Assembly: GCA_043228905.1 (NCBI GenBank)
Contig: JBHGNT010000001.1
Span: forward strand, 1,922,001 to 1,986,000
DNA length: 64,000 nucleotides
Reading direction: 5' to 3'
Source: Azolla caroliniana
Lineage: Eukaryota; Polypodiophyta
The notes under the pieces were generated by a model. The model worked only from the letters and a program-made list of their open reading frames with translations. It was not told the DNA's origin and searched no databases. Below are positions 48,621-62,517 of this stretch, in pieces. A program made the translations under genes and the position numbers. Numbering within the stretch: position 1 is the first letter of the stretch; each line of letters opens with the position of its first letter.

Positions 48621-51600
48621 ACATTGAAAACCAAATGCATGTTTTGCCTTTATACAATGGAAGTTTTTGAACATTCATCTAATTCATACATATTTATAAT
48701 ATGGTTCGTGGCTACAAAAGAATTTTCCTATCAACATAGGCCAAGTTATGGTTGATTCTAAAATAGAGGGCCTCTTTAGGGAATTTAGAAGAGTTTTATT
48801 TAACTAAAGTATATGTGTCATAAAGATTGTCAAAACGGTGCAACATTACAATTGATATGCCTTTTCAAAGAGTATGTATATATCACAAATTGGTAAAGGT
48901 GAATGTAATGTTTAGCAATACGATCATCACAAGCATTGCCCATTTCAAGGAATCTCTCCCCTTTTTGAATGCATCATTTCTTAATATGGTTTTGAAAAAC
49001 CAAGTGTCATTTTTAGAGTGTACTACCATTAGAAAAGACTCAAATTTTGAGTAACATCGATGCATATTGACAAAATAAGAATAAGCCAAACTGTTGTGAA
49101 TAGGTAATCTTTTTCAGGTCTTAGCACTTTCATTGTTATGTCTACACAAGATTTCCAAGGAAAATATATCTATCTTTTCCTTGAAGACCTTTCTAACAAT
49201 GACAAAAGAGCACTTAGAGAAACACCATTGCACCTTGATTGGCTCAATCCTTGATTCATTCATGCATTTGTTTATGATGATCGATTTTACCCAAAGGCAA
49301 ATATCCGCCATTGGACATATCACAACATAGCACAAGTGATCAATGAGAGGTGATACCTCAAAATACACACCAATTTCCAAACATACATATGAACATCTCT
49401 TGTGTTGGTGTATATATATCTATTTATCGAAAAGAAGAGTGGAAGATAGGTAGGCTAGAATAAATCTAGAGTTTACTTAGTATGTGCGCGTCATGTTTTC
49501 TTAAAAAAATCTCATTATCTAACTCTATGCAATTAGTGAGAGGAGATACTTTGTAAGATCATAAAATATTATGAATGTGAAAAACAACCAAATATGAATG
49601 AACAATAAAAGCATTAATGGAACGAGTATCCTTGGGGAGATTAACAATTGCCGAAAGTAAATCATCTGCATATAGTTGGCCTTTCTTGATACAATTGTTG
49701 GTGGTATAGGCTACATTTTGTGATCATCTACAGTTTGGGAGGAGTAGAGCATAGTAGTCTTGGAGATATGGTATACAAATTTGTTTGGCTATTGTAAATA
49801 CACATCACATTGGCCATCATATGGGTCTATGGGATTCATATGTTATCTCTGTTTCTCAGTCTTTTGTACTTCTTTCTTGTGTTCTTATAATACCAAGGTG
49901 TATATTTCAAAACAAATATAGTTGTCAAAAGTAAATAGATGGAAATCATTAGTGGCAAATGATGTAAACATGACATTGTGCATTGGGGATTTCCTTTTAA
50001 CAATCCTTTTCCTCACACTTAAACATATATGTTATAATGTTAGATGTTGTGTTTTGCAACCTTAAGGTCATGGGTTCAAATCTTAAACATATATGTGATA
50101 ATGTTAGGTCTTTTCTTTTTCTTTCTTTTTGAAAAGAGATACGCCTTGGTATTATAAAATCACAAAAAATACAAAAGTTGTGTTGGATAAAGAAGTATAC
50201 CAGCCGACTCCATTGTGCTCACATCATAGCCGATTTGATGTGTATGTACAAGAACTACACTTATTTGTACACCATATCTCCAAGATTTTTATGGTCTACT
50301 CCTCCCAGACTACAACCGAGCATGCAATGTAACATATACCACCAAAATTTGTAGCAACAGAGTGTCCATAAACAAAGTTAGTAGACATTGTTTCCCAAAA
50401 TGACAAGAACAGTATACATCCATATTATGTAATCTCCATCTTCCCTAAAAAAAACATTGAATCCCGTAACCTTTTAAAATGCATTTGCTTCCTGAAAATG
50501 GCATCAACATTGCCTGTAAAACTTTCATACTGACCACGTAATACTGATAATGTTAGGTCTTGTCTGCTATTTTCTCAACTTGACCATATATGTTATAAAT
50601 TATAATATTAGATCTTGTGTTTTGCAACTTATGGGTTCAAATCTTGAGCTACTTTTCTGAATTTAAACATATATGTTATAATGTTAGAGCTTGTGTTTTG
50701 CAACCTTAAGGCCATGGGTTCAACTCTTGAGTTGTGGTATGATGTCCTGATGTGTACATATTATAAGAATTCTAGTCATAGTCTGCACGTGTTACAATTT
50801 TACTACTCATGAAGAGATGAAATTCGTACATGGGGAGCTAAAGTTAGAACATATCGAGATAAAATCGGTACAATTTCTCATGATGAGATAGGATTTGTAA
50901 ATAAGGAGCTCGAATTGTTACTTTTCCGTTTAGTCGGGACAATGAGACGATGACGAAGTCTATTCCAAGTCATAGGAAGAAATGCCTCACCATACATTGT
51001 GATGTACCTATTAACACTTAAAATGTGGGGTTGCTATATATCATGTATTTCACAATGTTTGGACATCTCATCTTTTGGTGAGACTTTAGCATTTCAAAGT
51101 CCCAAACAAGCAATAAGATGTCCCAAACTAATTAGGATATACCTTGTTTCCTTGCATTTGATCACACCTTTGCAAGTTGATACGGTTTTAAAAAAAGGGT
51201 GACATGTCAAAACCATTATTAGGTGCGACATGAAACACCAACCAATAGGTGTGTCCCTAACTTCCATTCATTCTCAATAGTCATGTAAGATATCTTATTC
51301 CCAAATAAAGTAGGAGACATCTACAACTGACCATCAAGTAGCTAGACCTAACGCCACCAAGAAGGATCAAAATTCACCAATATCAACTCTATATGTTTTA
51401 CAAATAATTGAATTCCATTGAAAAAGAAAGCATGAGTTGGTAGTTAAAAATCATGTCCCATAATGGTAGACCACAAAACATTAAATGTCTTTCCCAAGAA
51501 AGCCTCCATTTGAGAAATCATGAGAGAGACTCATCATTGTGGGGGGCGCTAAGTTCCAACGAAACATAGTTGTTAGAGATTATATATGTTTATATATACA

Positions 51601-54281
51601 TCTTGTCTCATAGATGTAATGCAGGAGTCTATCCTTTCCGGCAATGATCCTCACCAATATTTACATTCATAAAAGGATTGGAATGTTTTAAAAACTATTG
51701 CCCTTCTTCAACTACCTCGTTCACTCATTTCCACCAAAGAATCCAAATTTTTACTCACCAACCTCAAATATGAAAGTAGCACTCGAGAAATTGCAAAGGT
51801 GTTTATAGGAAATTATTCCTATACATTTATCCTACTTGTGCAGGTGTGCATGGTTATTTGTTGCATCCATTTTGTTGTGGGTGGATTTCACCTCATTTGA
51901 CGTTTCCACAACTCATATAATGCATTTGGGGTTTCTCATTAAGATGAAAAAATATTGCTTCTACAACATGAACCATTGCAAGAACATTTTCACTAACTCA
52001 AAAACATGAAATTCGCACCAAAATCTTAAGAGATAAGCTTGAGTGGCACAAATATTTGACGTTCTTTGATTACATTTTTTTTCATTTCCGCCCCTCAAAT
52101 CGGGAGATGGTGAGGAGTTGAAACAACAATGTGAATCGAACAAGAGCTCGAGAGGATATCACCACGAAAAATCAAAATTGAATGTTATTCCTCTCCGTAT
52201 AATATTGCACATACATTTTTTAATTTAACGTCGAGCCTTTGGAATGCCAAACATGGTGCCTATTGGTATAAAACAACAATGTAGTCACAGAAAACGCATT
52301 GGCCTTGCCTTGGAACCTATCTATACATTTGAATCTTTAGGGTGAAAGTTTGAAACTACTTTGCGAGGAAATAAATTTCACAAGGAGACGTAATAAAAAG
52401 AACATATAAACAGTCACATTCATAAACTGTAATGAAATAAGAAAAAGATCCAAACTTTTAAACAATAATAGATACTTTTGTTCTTTCTCTAATTTATGAG
52501 CAAATTAGGTTAAAAGATGGCCAAGGACAAAGAAAACTATTATAATCAATAGGTGTCATGAGTCTTCTTAATGCAATTTTTTGTTAGGATTTGTGCTTTT
52601 GGCTAGCGCTATATGCTAATATCTTGGGTTTAAAGCCGTTGTTTAGGAGATATTTGCAAACTTAAATGTAGAGAAGATCTAAAATGAATGCAAATTCAAA
52701 CCCAGACCTCAAGGATACAACGCACAAGCTTTACAAAGGCACCATTGGTTTAATATGTATAATATTTAAATTTTCTTGTAAGGTAAGATTGTGGATCTAC
52801 GAGCAATGTTTTCTAGATCAGATGGTGGGGGCATCCAAAGTCTCTTATCTGTTGTATAAAGCAATGTTTACCCATTGTGCTTTGGCATGTTATGCCTTGT
52901 TGCTCGTGATACTTATACATTACAATTATATCATTATCGACGTCTCATAACCTTTTCTGTGTAGCTTTATGAAGTTGTCAAAATAACTATTCAGGCTAGT
53001 CCTTGAATTTCACTATCTCGAGATCTTAGAAGAGCATGTAGGCATCATACATGTGCAAAGCATTGTGATGTAAATAGAAAGGACATATCAATGGGTGTTG
53101 TAAGATATGGAATTGAATTTGAAACCAAGATGATACATCCTTTTTTGCAAGCATTGATGTCTATTTAGTTAATGCGCGATCATCTCCATGAGGTCACAGA
53201 CTCAAACTTGAACATCGCTCTCTATATCATAAGAATTTTCCTTTGTCTTAAAATCCTTAGCCACCTCAATCTTTGTTACACTTTGATGTCGGCATGTCCT
53301 ACAATCTCACAAATATGTTATTAGCTTAATCTCATGAAAATTTGAACACAAAGTCTAAAAATGGTGAGAGAATATTAGTAGCGAGTTATATAATACAAGA
53401 AAGCACAAAAAAAATCTAGTAAGCATGGATCGAACATTGAAGCAGTCAAAATAAAGTACGAAACGAAGGAGGTGTTGGGGTCGGCAATAAAGAAAACGTA
53501 ACGTCATAAGAAGGGGAGGGCAACCATCCACATGTAGATGGGCCCTTCCCCTAGACTTCTAATAAGCACCCCTTCTACACGTAGATACGTCATGTATTGC
53601 GTGCATAACAAAAAGACATCAAATAAAAGCATGGCATGCGTAACTACGAAGCATCACGAGAACGAAATGTGAGGTGCAGGGCACAAACGCACGGAGAGAG
53701 GCGACGTAAAGAGGGGGGCGGGTGGGACATGACGATATTGAGGTGTGGCATAGAAAATAGGACATGAGAGCGGAATGGACGAAAATAACAGTCAAAGGGG
53801 AGGGTGGGGGGGTAATCGGCCGTGGATGTTTGAAGTTTGAGAAAGTGGTGTTATTGACCCGATAGAATTTCAGATATCTACTATGAGGTTGGGTTGGTTA
53901 TAGTGTGACTACTGTCCATCACACACTCCCTTTGGGTTCAATTAAAAAACAAAAAGGGGAAAAAAAAAACCATCACTTAAACAAAAAGTCAAAATAAGAC
54001 ATAAAAGAAAAGGGGTACTCTAAAAACAAATGGGGGTATTGTCACGTGCGTTTGCAACGTGTCATGTGATGATTGCTGTCGCGTGCAAAAAGGGCCTCGA
54101 GAAAAAGAAAATTAAAAAATTAAAAAGAAAAAAGAAAAAAAGAAAAGAAAAGAATTGATGGACGGATGGATGGATGTTCCCTTCCTTTTTCTTTTCTAAA
54201 ACACAAAAGAGCACGCGGGGCTACCCCTTTCTGTCACGTGCGGAAATGTCGTGTTCACACTGGCCATTAGAGATGCACACA

Positions 54282-54284
<3 letters not shown>
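48621..54284. other. Gene-poor AT-rich spacer
   Basis: No coding exon of a known family found on either strand. Contains the SINE-like copies at 50019-50735 and a slightly more GC-rich stretch at 53640-53850 with G-runs. Confidence 0.55.
50019..50735. repeat. Three dispersed copies of a short tRNA-SINE-like repeat
   Basis: Copies at about 50019-50084, 50585-50650 and 50663-50735. Each reads roughly ATATATGTTATAA, then TGTTAGAxxTTGTGTTTTGCAAC, then ATGGGTTCAAxTCTT. Partial copies lie at 50083-50113 and 50542-50575. The GGTTCAAATC segment resembles a Pol III B box; I could not find a clear A box, so SINE origin is a suggestion. Confidence 0.6.

Positions 54285-54336
<52 letters not shown>
54285..54336. 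repeat. (TC)n microsatellite
   Basis: About 52 bp of TC, first of three such tracts within 660 bp. Confidence 0.95.
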
Positions 54337-54339
<3 letters not shown>

Positions 54340-54557
54340 TTCTCTCATTCGATGCTTTGCTGAATAAAAGCCCCAAATGATGATGAAGACGAAGAAGACG
54401 AAAGAACCTTTAAACATATAATATGTACGTATGTATGTATGTAACATAATGTATGTAATGTAATTGCTTTCTCTTTCCTTTTTCGTTTTCAAAAGCAACT
54501 AACTACTCACACCCTCCTCATTCTTTCTGTGTGTTTGTCTTCTCACGGTTATTATGA

Positions 54558-54559
<2 letters not shown>

Positions 54560-54605
<46 letters not shown>
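54560..54605. repeat. (TC)n microsatellite
   Basis: About 46 bp of TC, second of three. Confidence 0.95.
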
Positions 54606-54607
<2 letters not shown>

Positions 54608-54732
54608 AGATGTTATGGCATCTTCTCGCGAGGTTGGTTCTTCTTCAATTGCGTCACGATCCAATTTTGTCCTTCCTCGTATATTCGACGAATAGCACAT
54701 ATGCACACCTATGTGTATCACGAAGACGTCGG

Positions 54733-54830
54733 TTTTGCTTTTAGTTGTACCTTGATGGGTGTTGGTCTCATATGTGTCTCACATGTTGTTGCTTTTGCTT
54801 TTAGGTGTACCTTGAGGCATGTTGGTCCTT
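54733..54830. repeat. Short tandem duplication, period about 60 bp
   Basis: TTTTGCTTTTAGTTGTACCT at 54733 and TTTTGCTTTTAGGTGTACCT at 54793, each followed by TGATG/TGAGG and a GTTGGTC block. Confidence 0.8.
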
Positions 54831-54897
54831 GGCAAGATCAATTTGCACCTCTCCCTCCCTCTCTCTCATTTTTTATCACTTTTTACTTGTTCTTTCA

Positions 54898-54900
<3 letters not shown>

Positions 54901-54940
<40 letters not shown>
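54901..54940. repeat. (CT)n microsatellite
   Basis: About 40 bp of CT, third of three. Confidence 0.95.
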
Positions 54941-54942
<2 letters not shown>

Positions 54943-57900
54943 CATATTTCACTCTCAAAGGACACCATCACATTTGTTTCTTTCATTCTTTCGTTTGGTA
55001 GTGCTCTTTCTCCCTCACTTAATTTCTTTTCTTTTGTTGTATCTTGGCCTCAAAACCATACTTTTTCTCTCATATAATCGTAATCCTAACTACCACAAGA
55101 CTAGCTTTGCTTCCAATGTATTGTGCTTTCAAGTTTAAGTTTAGGTATTGGAGAACGACGACATTCACTATATCATGTACCAAGTTCCAATGTTTCCCTT
55201 CACAAACCAAACCTTTCAAAACTAGAACACCCATCTTAAAGGAGTTGTTACTAAGCTACCATGGATTAGACACAATAGAAGTCATCAACCAAATTTGTTT
55301 TTACTTAGTTGCTTTTTGTGGATAATACTCGAAATAAGAAATATGTATAACAAAGTTGCTCCATCGGGGCTAGACATCACATCACATATGCACATCTTGA
55401 CACTATCTCAAGGACTCTAGATCAATCATGAAATGGGCCCCAAATGACTATAGCATATTACACTTTCCAAGGTGCTTTACCTTTAGTGATGGGTCAAGGG
55501 GCTAAGGTCAAGAGGATTAGTTGATGGTAAATAGTCGATAATGGGCTACCATGTAAAAGAAGGTCATACCTATCTATACACGACGCCATAAGGAATCTTT
55601 GGAGACACTCATCCATGTGGGATCTTTGGCCAAGTTAGAATATACAAACTACAGGACTCAATTCCCTATGAGTTTTGACACAAGAAACTATGGTCCATTA
55701 TACTTGGACACTCTATCCACCATAGATTCATAGTTAGCTCCTACAATGGGTATTAATATGACTCTCTCTCTCTCTCATCTAATTTCAAATCTAAGTCTAC
55801 AAGTAGTGAATAAAGTGACCACGCTCTGCATAGAAATAGGGTAAGTTGCAGTGCAAATAGAGTAATTACACAAGACACAATGTAACCTAATGAGTAAAAA
55901 ATGAAAAAATAAATGATGACTTAACCCCTGAAACCCCATCACATGACCTAAATCCAAAATTTCGGAAATGTGTAATTACAAACTTAAACTTTAAATCTTG
56001 GCAGCATGTTAATAAAGAATTAAAGTAATAAGGGTTTTATGAACCTATGGAGAGCAATCTCAATTCACCTTTAACCATAATCTACGAATAAAGTGGAATT
56101 GCAAGGAACTCATACCTCTAACCTATGCTACTAACCATGCTCAAGCTCCTACCTTAAACAAAATCAATGTTAACTCATTTGACAAGAAATCAAAACAAAA
56201 CGAGAAGAAAGTAAAAATGACTCAAGTGCGAGGAATTGAGTTATATAAAAATCCATCGTTAAGTTAATCAAGTTCTCTAAAGAGAATCACTTGGCAAATT
56301 ACGTTCATCATGGGGCTCTAGTATTCTCTCGCACTCCTCACCTTCAAGGAAGTATTCCTAATCTCTCCTCCCAAAAGTGAGACCCTTGGGATCCTACAGA
56401 GCCACACCATATAGGCATCTATGTATAGCATGTTTGATACAATTTGGGATAGAATTGACCCACAATCGGTTAGCAAGGATGCATTATACCCTTTTCCTTT
56501 ATTCATCAACAATAGTAATTTGCTCAATCGGGCATATTTTCAAATCATATTTAACAACACTTATTTTATTTTGTGGAGAAAATTTTGAGCAAATTTGCCC
56601 TTCGTGGTGATCATCGGTGTGGTCAACCTCAACCATTCGCTAGGCTCGCCAATTATTCTTAACTCTTGAAATATGAAGGTCAAAGCTTCTTGATTTAGAA
56701 GCAAGAATACATTGTATGTATGGAGTAGGGTGGGTTATTTGGTATCTAGAGTTAAAGGATCTATGTTGAAGAAGTGTGGCACAAGTACTCAATAAGATTT
56801 TAGCTCCCCATTGCTCAATATACCCATTGGATGCATGTTGCCCAATGTGCCTATGGGGTTTGTGGATATGTATGACCTAACACATGTTCTTGCATCCAAC
56901 CTCATGGCACAATATTAAGAAGTCCTTCACTCATAATTTCTTTAGAATCAAGTATGAAAACAAAGTCCATTAAAATGCTATTGTTTGTCGTTTCTCTTAT
57001 GCTCTTTAAACTAGATGTAGATGTATAAGACATTGTAACCAATATCATTGTTGATGCACCACTTGACAAAGCTGCCCAAGTTTGGAAAAAATTTATACAA
57101 GCTAAATGTAATGATAAAAACGTGGAGTTTTAAAATATGCTTCGCTTTACATTTCCTTTTCACTTTTATAGAACCATGGGAGAATTTGTATGTATTTATT
57201 CTAATTAATTTATTTTCTCTTCAAATGAGATTGTAAAAGGTTAATTTAATTCATCACTTTGTTTGGTGCTTTGCACCTAATGTCCTATTTACGAAATAAA
57301 TGGCGTTGTTTTCACGCTGCATCAATTAAATAGAAAGTCGTCCCTTTTAACCTTTTCTTGGTGAGCAAATGTGTTCAACCACCATCATATTTTGTCCAAA
57401 CCAATAGGAAACGATAGTTTTGTTTCATTGCTCTTTACTCAAGGAACCAAAGCAAAAAGCAATGAAATTCCACTTGAATGTTTCGCAAAACCTCATGGTA
57501 AAGAACAAGACAGGAAACGAAAAGATCCCGTGAATGTGACAAGATCTTCTAAAACGTGAAACTAATACAAACACCCATTATATATCATGTTGTGTGTGTC
57601 GAACCAAATTTGTATTTTAGGTTCAAAAAGGTTCAACGTGTAATAAATAATTCATTCTCACTTCTTTACCTTGTATACAGTCTTGGTAACATCATCTTTT
57701 ATATCAGTAACTACTTTGATTGCTAGGCACATCAACTTAGCAAGAATTGCATTTGCATAGGTTAGTTGAAAACATGGGGCGTTTAACTTTCATCATTAAA
57801 ATTATTTGTTTAACTTAATGATAACGTTAAGCAAATTTGTATTATTTCTTCTCCAATGTGTAACCGTGTTCTCAAAATGATCAATTAACAAGATATGTTA

Positions 57901-60035
57901 GACACTAAACCTATATTGTTATCTTTTCATTCCAAAGAACTACTAGCTTCAGTCATAATCATGACAGTGACACATTAATGGCTGCAAACCTATTGTTTTA
58001 TTGTCAAGCAAGAGTTTTGTTTTTCAAAAGGATTCCATGAGAAACCAATGGAACGTGTCACATTCCACAATATAAATTTGCACCTTGGTACACCTTGGTA
58101 CGTATATATGTGTTAAAACACAAAGCTATAAATTTCTAGAGATAACCAATTTCTATCGACTGTAGCAATAACAAGTCAAGTGACTAACCTTTCTATTGGT
58201 GCACAATAATACTCTCTGACATCATATTCTCAATTTAGGTCATGTAGCTTGCTATTTCCGATAATGTTTTGTAAGAATTCAAAGTCAATCCATGATGTTT
58301 GGAGCATTTCTAGAATTTCCTTTTCGTTTTAAAAGATGTAAAGAAAGGCTTTCAAACATCTCCATCATGGTACTTGAAATGTTGATTCAATTTTATGAAC
58401 AATCTATATCATTCTTGCACACTTCAATCTCTAGACCGAGGTCATGAATATATTTAAGAGAACTTTTAGAGCATTAACCATGCCCATATTAACCTACAAA
58501 TAGCAATTGTGCCTTGATTTAGATTTCATGATCGGTATTACATTGGTTTATAACTTTCACTCGAGAATGTTTCAATTATAATCACATAGACACTTTCTCA
58601 TAAACAAACATTGACAGTAGTAACATGGAAATGAGTTGTCAATAGTAATATTTAGATGCACATGAAACCCCTCCTGTTCTACACTTAGCCATTGTTTTAT
58701 GTATTGTGTGGTCTTCTTGAAAGAGAAAATTGTTTTAGATCGAGAATTCCCTCTCGGATTTGATGTCACGTAGTTGACCTTTTGCGATATTATTCTAATC
58801 AATTTCATGCCACTATGTATATTGTCAATTAGGCCATTACATTGGGTTTTTATAAAACAAAGTGTAATTATGCCTAAATAGATTTATTTTTCAAATGAAC
58901 CCCCCAACAACTTAGTCTTGGAAAAATCTCATGCACCAAAACTCTAAGAAAGCGACAGTTTACTTGAAAGCAACAACCCGACGACTCGGCCACATTTTAA
59001 ATAAATTGCAATGTTCTTCGCATTACATTGAATCCCAATATCAAAATCAAATCAAGACATGAAGTTTAGCGAAATCATTTGATTTTGATGCATGATGTGA
59101 GTTTTTTTTTTATCATTATAAAGAAACAATCGAGCAATTATTCTTTTATTATCATCTCATTTGCATTTTATAGACCTTTTTCTTTGAGCCCACCATCACA
59201 CATTTGGCATGTCTTTCATCGAGTGCATATGCATCTTTTGACGACGATGGAGTTGTTGAGGCCTAGAAACTTGAATAGTTTTCAAAAAATTTAATTGAGA
59301 ATGACCCACAACAACCATGTGCATTAAAGTGTATTTTGTTTTTCAATATTGAAAATTTGAAATGTTTGCATGTTATGGTTTCAAATATATTGGAATGTAG
59401 TTAGAACTTAGGACTTGGTTTGCTCCACTATTCATTACCCCTAATTTGAGTTTATACTTGAAACCCTTCAAAATAATGAATTCCTTTTGTCACACGTTGC
59501 TAGTATTATATCAAAAGATTTTTTTTCCAAGTGGTGACATGCAAAAAGAGCAGCACGGGCCATGGGAACAATTTCGGTCCATTGAAAGAATCATTGGTCC
59601 TTTCAAAATGTTCATGAAAAGACCAAAATTATAACATAATCCATTGAAATGATGTCAATACTTGACTTGTTGGAGTTTAATCGTGCGAGCAATGACTATG
59701 ATGATGCTCTTTTCTTTGACCCTAAAAAGTAAGGAAGACAAATTGCAATACAGATTTAATTCCTGAATTTTGGTAGACTCAACTTTTGTTGCAAGACAAT
59801 TTTAGGCTTCTCCTCTCCATTACATCAAGCTAATTAGTGTGTTCCCTCCATACAATATTTTGTCAATGAAAAACTTTAGCTTTCAATATAGTGAAAACGT
59901 AATCAATGCATTCTCTTGATTTGTAATTGTGGTCCTTGATAGGATCATCATGATTATTTCTTATACACTCGTATGGAAGGAACATAAGAAAATTGAAAGG
60001 CAACATGCTAATGTTGTGTTGCACAACTAGATAGT
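54941..60035. other. Gene-poor AT-rich spacer
   Basis: Only short open frames, no recognised family, no RNA gene, no transposon end. Confidence 0.55.
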
Positions 60036-60360
60036 TATATTGAGTCAAGTACCCCGATCACTACATTAAGATAAAATCATTAAATCAAGTTTTTCTCAAT
60101 TACTTGAAAAACATTATGTGGGTAATGTATGGCAACTTGAATTTATATTGAGTAAAGTACCCCGATCACTACATTGAGATAAAATCATTAAATCAAGTTT
60201 TTTCTCAGTTACTTGAAAAACATTATGTGGGTAATGTATGTCAACTTGAATTTATATTGAGTCAAGTACCCCGATCACTACATTGAGATAAAATCATTAA
60301 ATCAAGTTTTTCTCAATTACTTGAAAAACATTATGTGGGTAATGTATGGCAACTTGAATA
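60036..60360. repeat. Three-copy tandem array, unit about 108 bp
   Basis: AGTCAAGTACCCCGATCACT-type unit starts at 60043, 60151 and 60260. Each unit continues through AAATCATTAAATCAAG and ACATTATGTGGGTAATGTATG to CAACTTGAATTTATATTG. Copies differ at only a few positions. Noncoding. Confidence 0.93.
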
Positions 60361-62343
60361 TATATACAAGTTTACAACCCATGTACAAACATTCTCCACT
60401 TTCTCTTGAAATTATATCGAGGAAAACTCACCATTATAACCAACCCCGTGATATATTAAATGAAAAAAATGCCACTAAAACAATACACAAGGATTGTGCT
60501 CTGCATTACATTAAATGCCCTATGGCAAACGTTTAGACTCTACGTTTAAGTTCAAAACATTCAAATTCAAGATCACTCTTCATACTTGTACGTTAGGGAA
60601 CACTAATAAAGGGTCTTGAAAATGATAATGTGTTGTCAAGATATTGAAGACAACATAAAGGACACTTGAAAGGAGAAAAGGGATGAGAAGGGGCACATGC
60701 AAAGTGGAAAGATGGGCCATGTTGAAACAAAGGGATATTAAACGCAAATTCAAAACAACGATGATGTTATATAATAATGTGTTCACATCACTAGAGGATA
60801 ATGCGAGTAGCAAGGCTCCATGTTGGATTATGATAGATAAATAAACCAAGAAACCATGGTAGACAACACGGCGGAAGATTATATATCAATAAGTAGAGAT
60901 GGATATCCTTTTAAAGTTTATAGGATATCAATTGTGATTTGTGGAACAAATGAGCCCATGGTGAGGATCTAACTTACATTTTTTCATGCAGATCGCTAAG
61001 CCGATTGTAAGGGGGAGGGGGACAAGGTAAAGCCGTAAAATTTATGATCATACTTGGGAGGTCAAATATAACAAAAGACCAAAGTGGGGTTGATTAATGA
61101 ATTTTACTAATAAACATTGCAATTATAAGCTTGCATCTTGTGATTGAGGAGAGAGAATTGTGTGAGAATTATATGTTGAGAAAGCACTTGTTTGGGGCAA
61201 AATATGTGTATGCAAGGAATTCCCTTGGATGTGCCTTGATATCATCGCTCACATTGAAGGAAATATCAATTGTGTGTAAGCAATGGTGAGGATGGTGGGC
61301 GAAGGGATGCTTTCTGGCATGTATGAGTGAGTGTCATTGCGTGTGTTGTAATTTGGTGCATCATATGTAATATAATGTCCAAAACTTAAGCCTTCTCATG
61401 TTTCCAAGCCATGATATAGTGGTGTTACGATGAAGATCTTATTCACCAAGGAATCTATTGAAGCACACTTGAAGTAAGTGTATAGCATCTTGTCTTCCAA
61501 ACTATTTCTTTACATATTCATCCGAAAATATTGCATTTGAGTCTTTTAAACTTTTTTCCCCGCTTCCTTTGCAAAGCTAAAGAGAGAGTAGAGTGTCTAC
61601 AACCCATGGTTATGGATAGGAAAGAAAAGATAATGAACGGGAAAAGTCACTACTAAGGATGGTGGGGGAGGTAAAAGAGAATGAATAAATAAATCAAGTT
61701 CATCAAGAAAATAATAGAATATAGGAGGAATATACTAGGAACAAATCAATCAAATGATAGGAATAAGATGGATATTCAAAAAAGAAAAGAAAATTGAAAT
61801 ACCCCAAGAATTAGTGACAAAGAGGATATGAATATAAGGAGCTTGAGCAATTGATAAAAGTAGTAGAACTTAAAGTTTATAAGTCACCAAATAGGACTAT
61901 AAATGAGATTCCTATGAACAGAATAAATCAATCAAATAGAAAGGTCGAGGAAGAGAAAACTATACTAATTGTTAAACCATAGAATCAAAATATAGCTATT
62001 CAAATTTTCAAACAAGAGAAAAATAGAGATTCCCTGTGTTTCACTAAGAAAAATAACCACATCACGTGATGGAAATGCCTAAAAAATAAAGAAGAAAATC
62101 TACAAAATAAAAAGTAGTTGGCATAGTCAAATCAAGCAGTTTGGGCACTTAGCTATCGTCAAAAAGGTCATGTCATGCCTTTGATTTCTATCCGATACAT
62201 CGTACGACTAATGATGTTATTTTCTTAGTGCAAAGGAAATTTATTGTGAACCTCAAAAATCAATCTTTTTTATCACAATTTTCAGAGTCAAACATGGGAG
62301 AGCACGAGCAAGGTGGGAAGAATGGTTGAAGAAGTCTAACATG
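60361..62343. other. Gene-poor AT-rich spacer
   Basis: No recognised gene, RNA or transposon terminus; a G-rich stretch lies near 61005-61025. Confidence 0.55.
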
Positions 62344-62517
62344 CTCCTAGAGTGAGATGAGAGTAACACACTTGTATAGATGCTTTGCCAAACATAATGA
62401 TCGAAGTGTGCAAATTCGAAGTCTTACACACTCCTAGAGTGTGATGAGAGTAACACACTTGTATAGATGGTTTGGCAAACATAATGATTGAAGTGTGCAA
62501 TTTCAATTGTCTTCTAG
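62344..62517. repeat. Two-copy tandem duplication, period about 87 bp
   Basis: CTCCTAGAGTGxGATGAGAG begins at 62344 and 62431; each copy goes on through AACACACTTGTATAGATG and CAAACATAATGAT to GAAGTGTGCAA. Confidence 0.9.

Noticed and set aside
54554-55138. 194-codon plus-strand frame with Ser-Leu repeats
   Set aside because: Produced by two CT microsatellites; no domain and no splice or start context.
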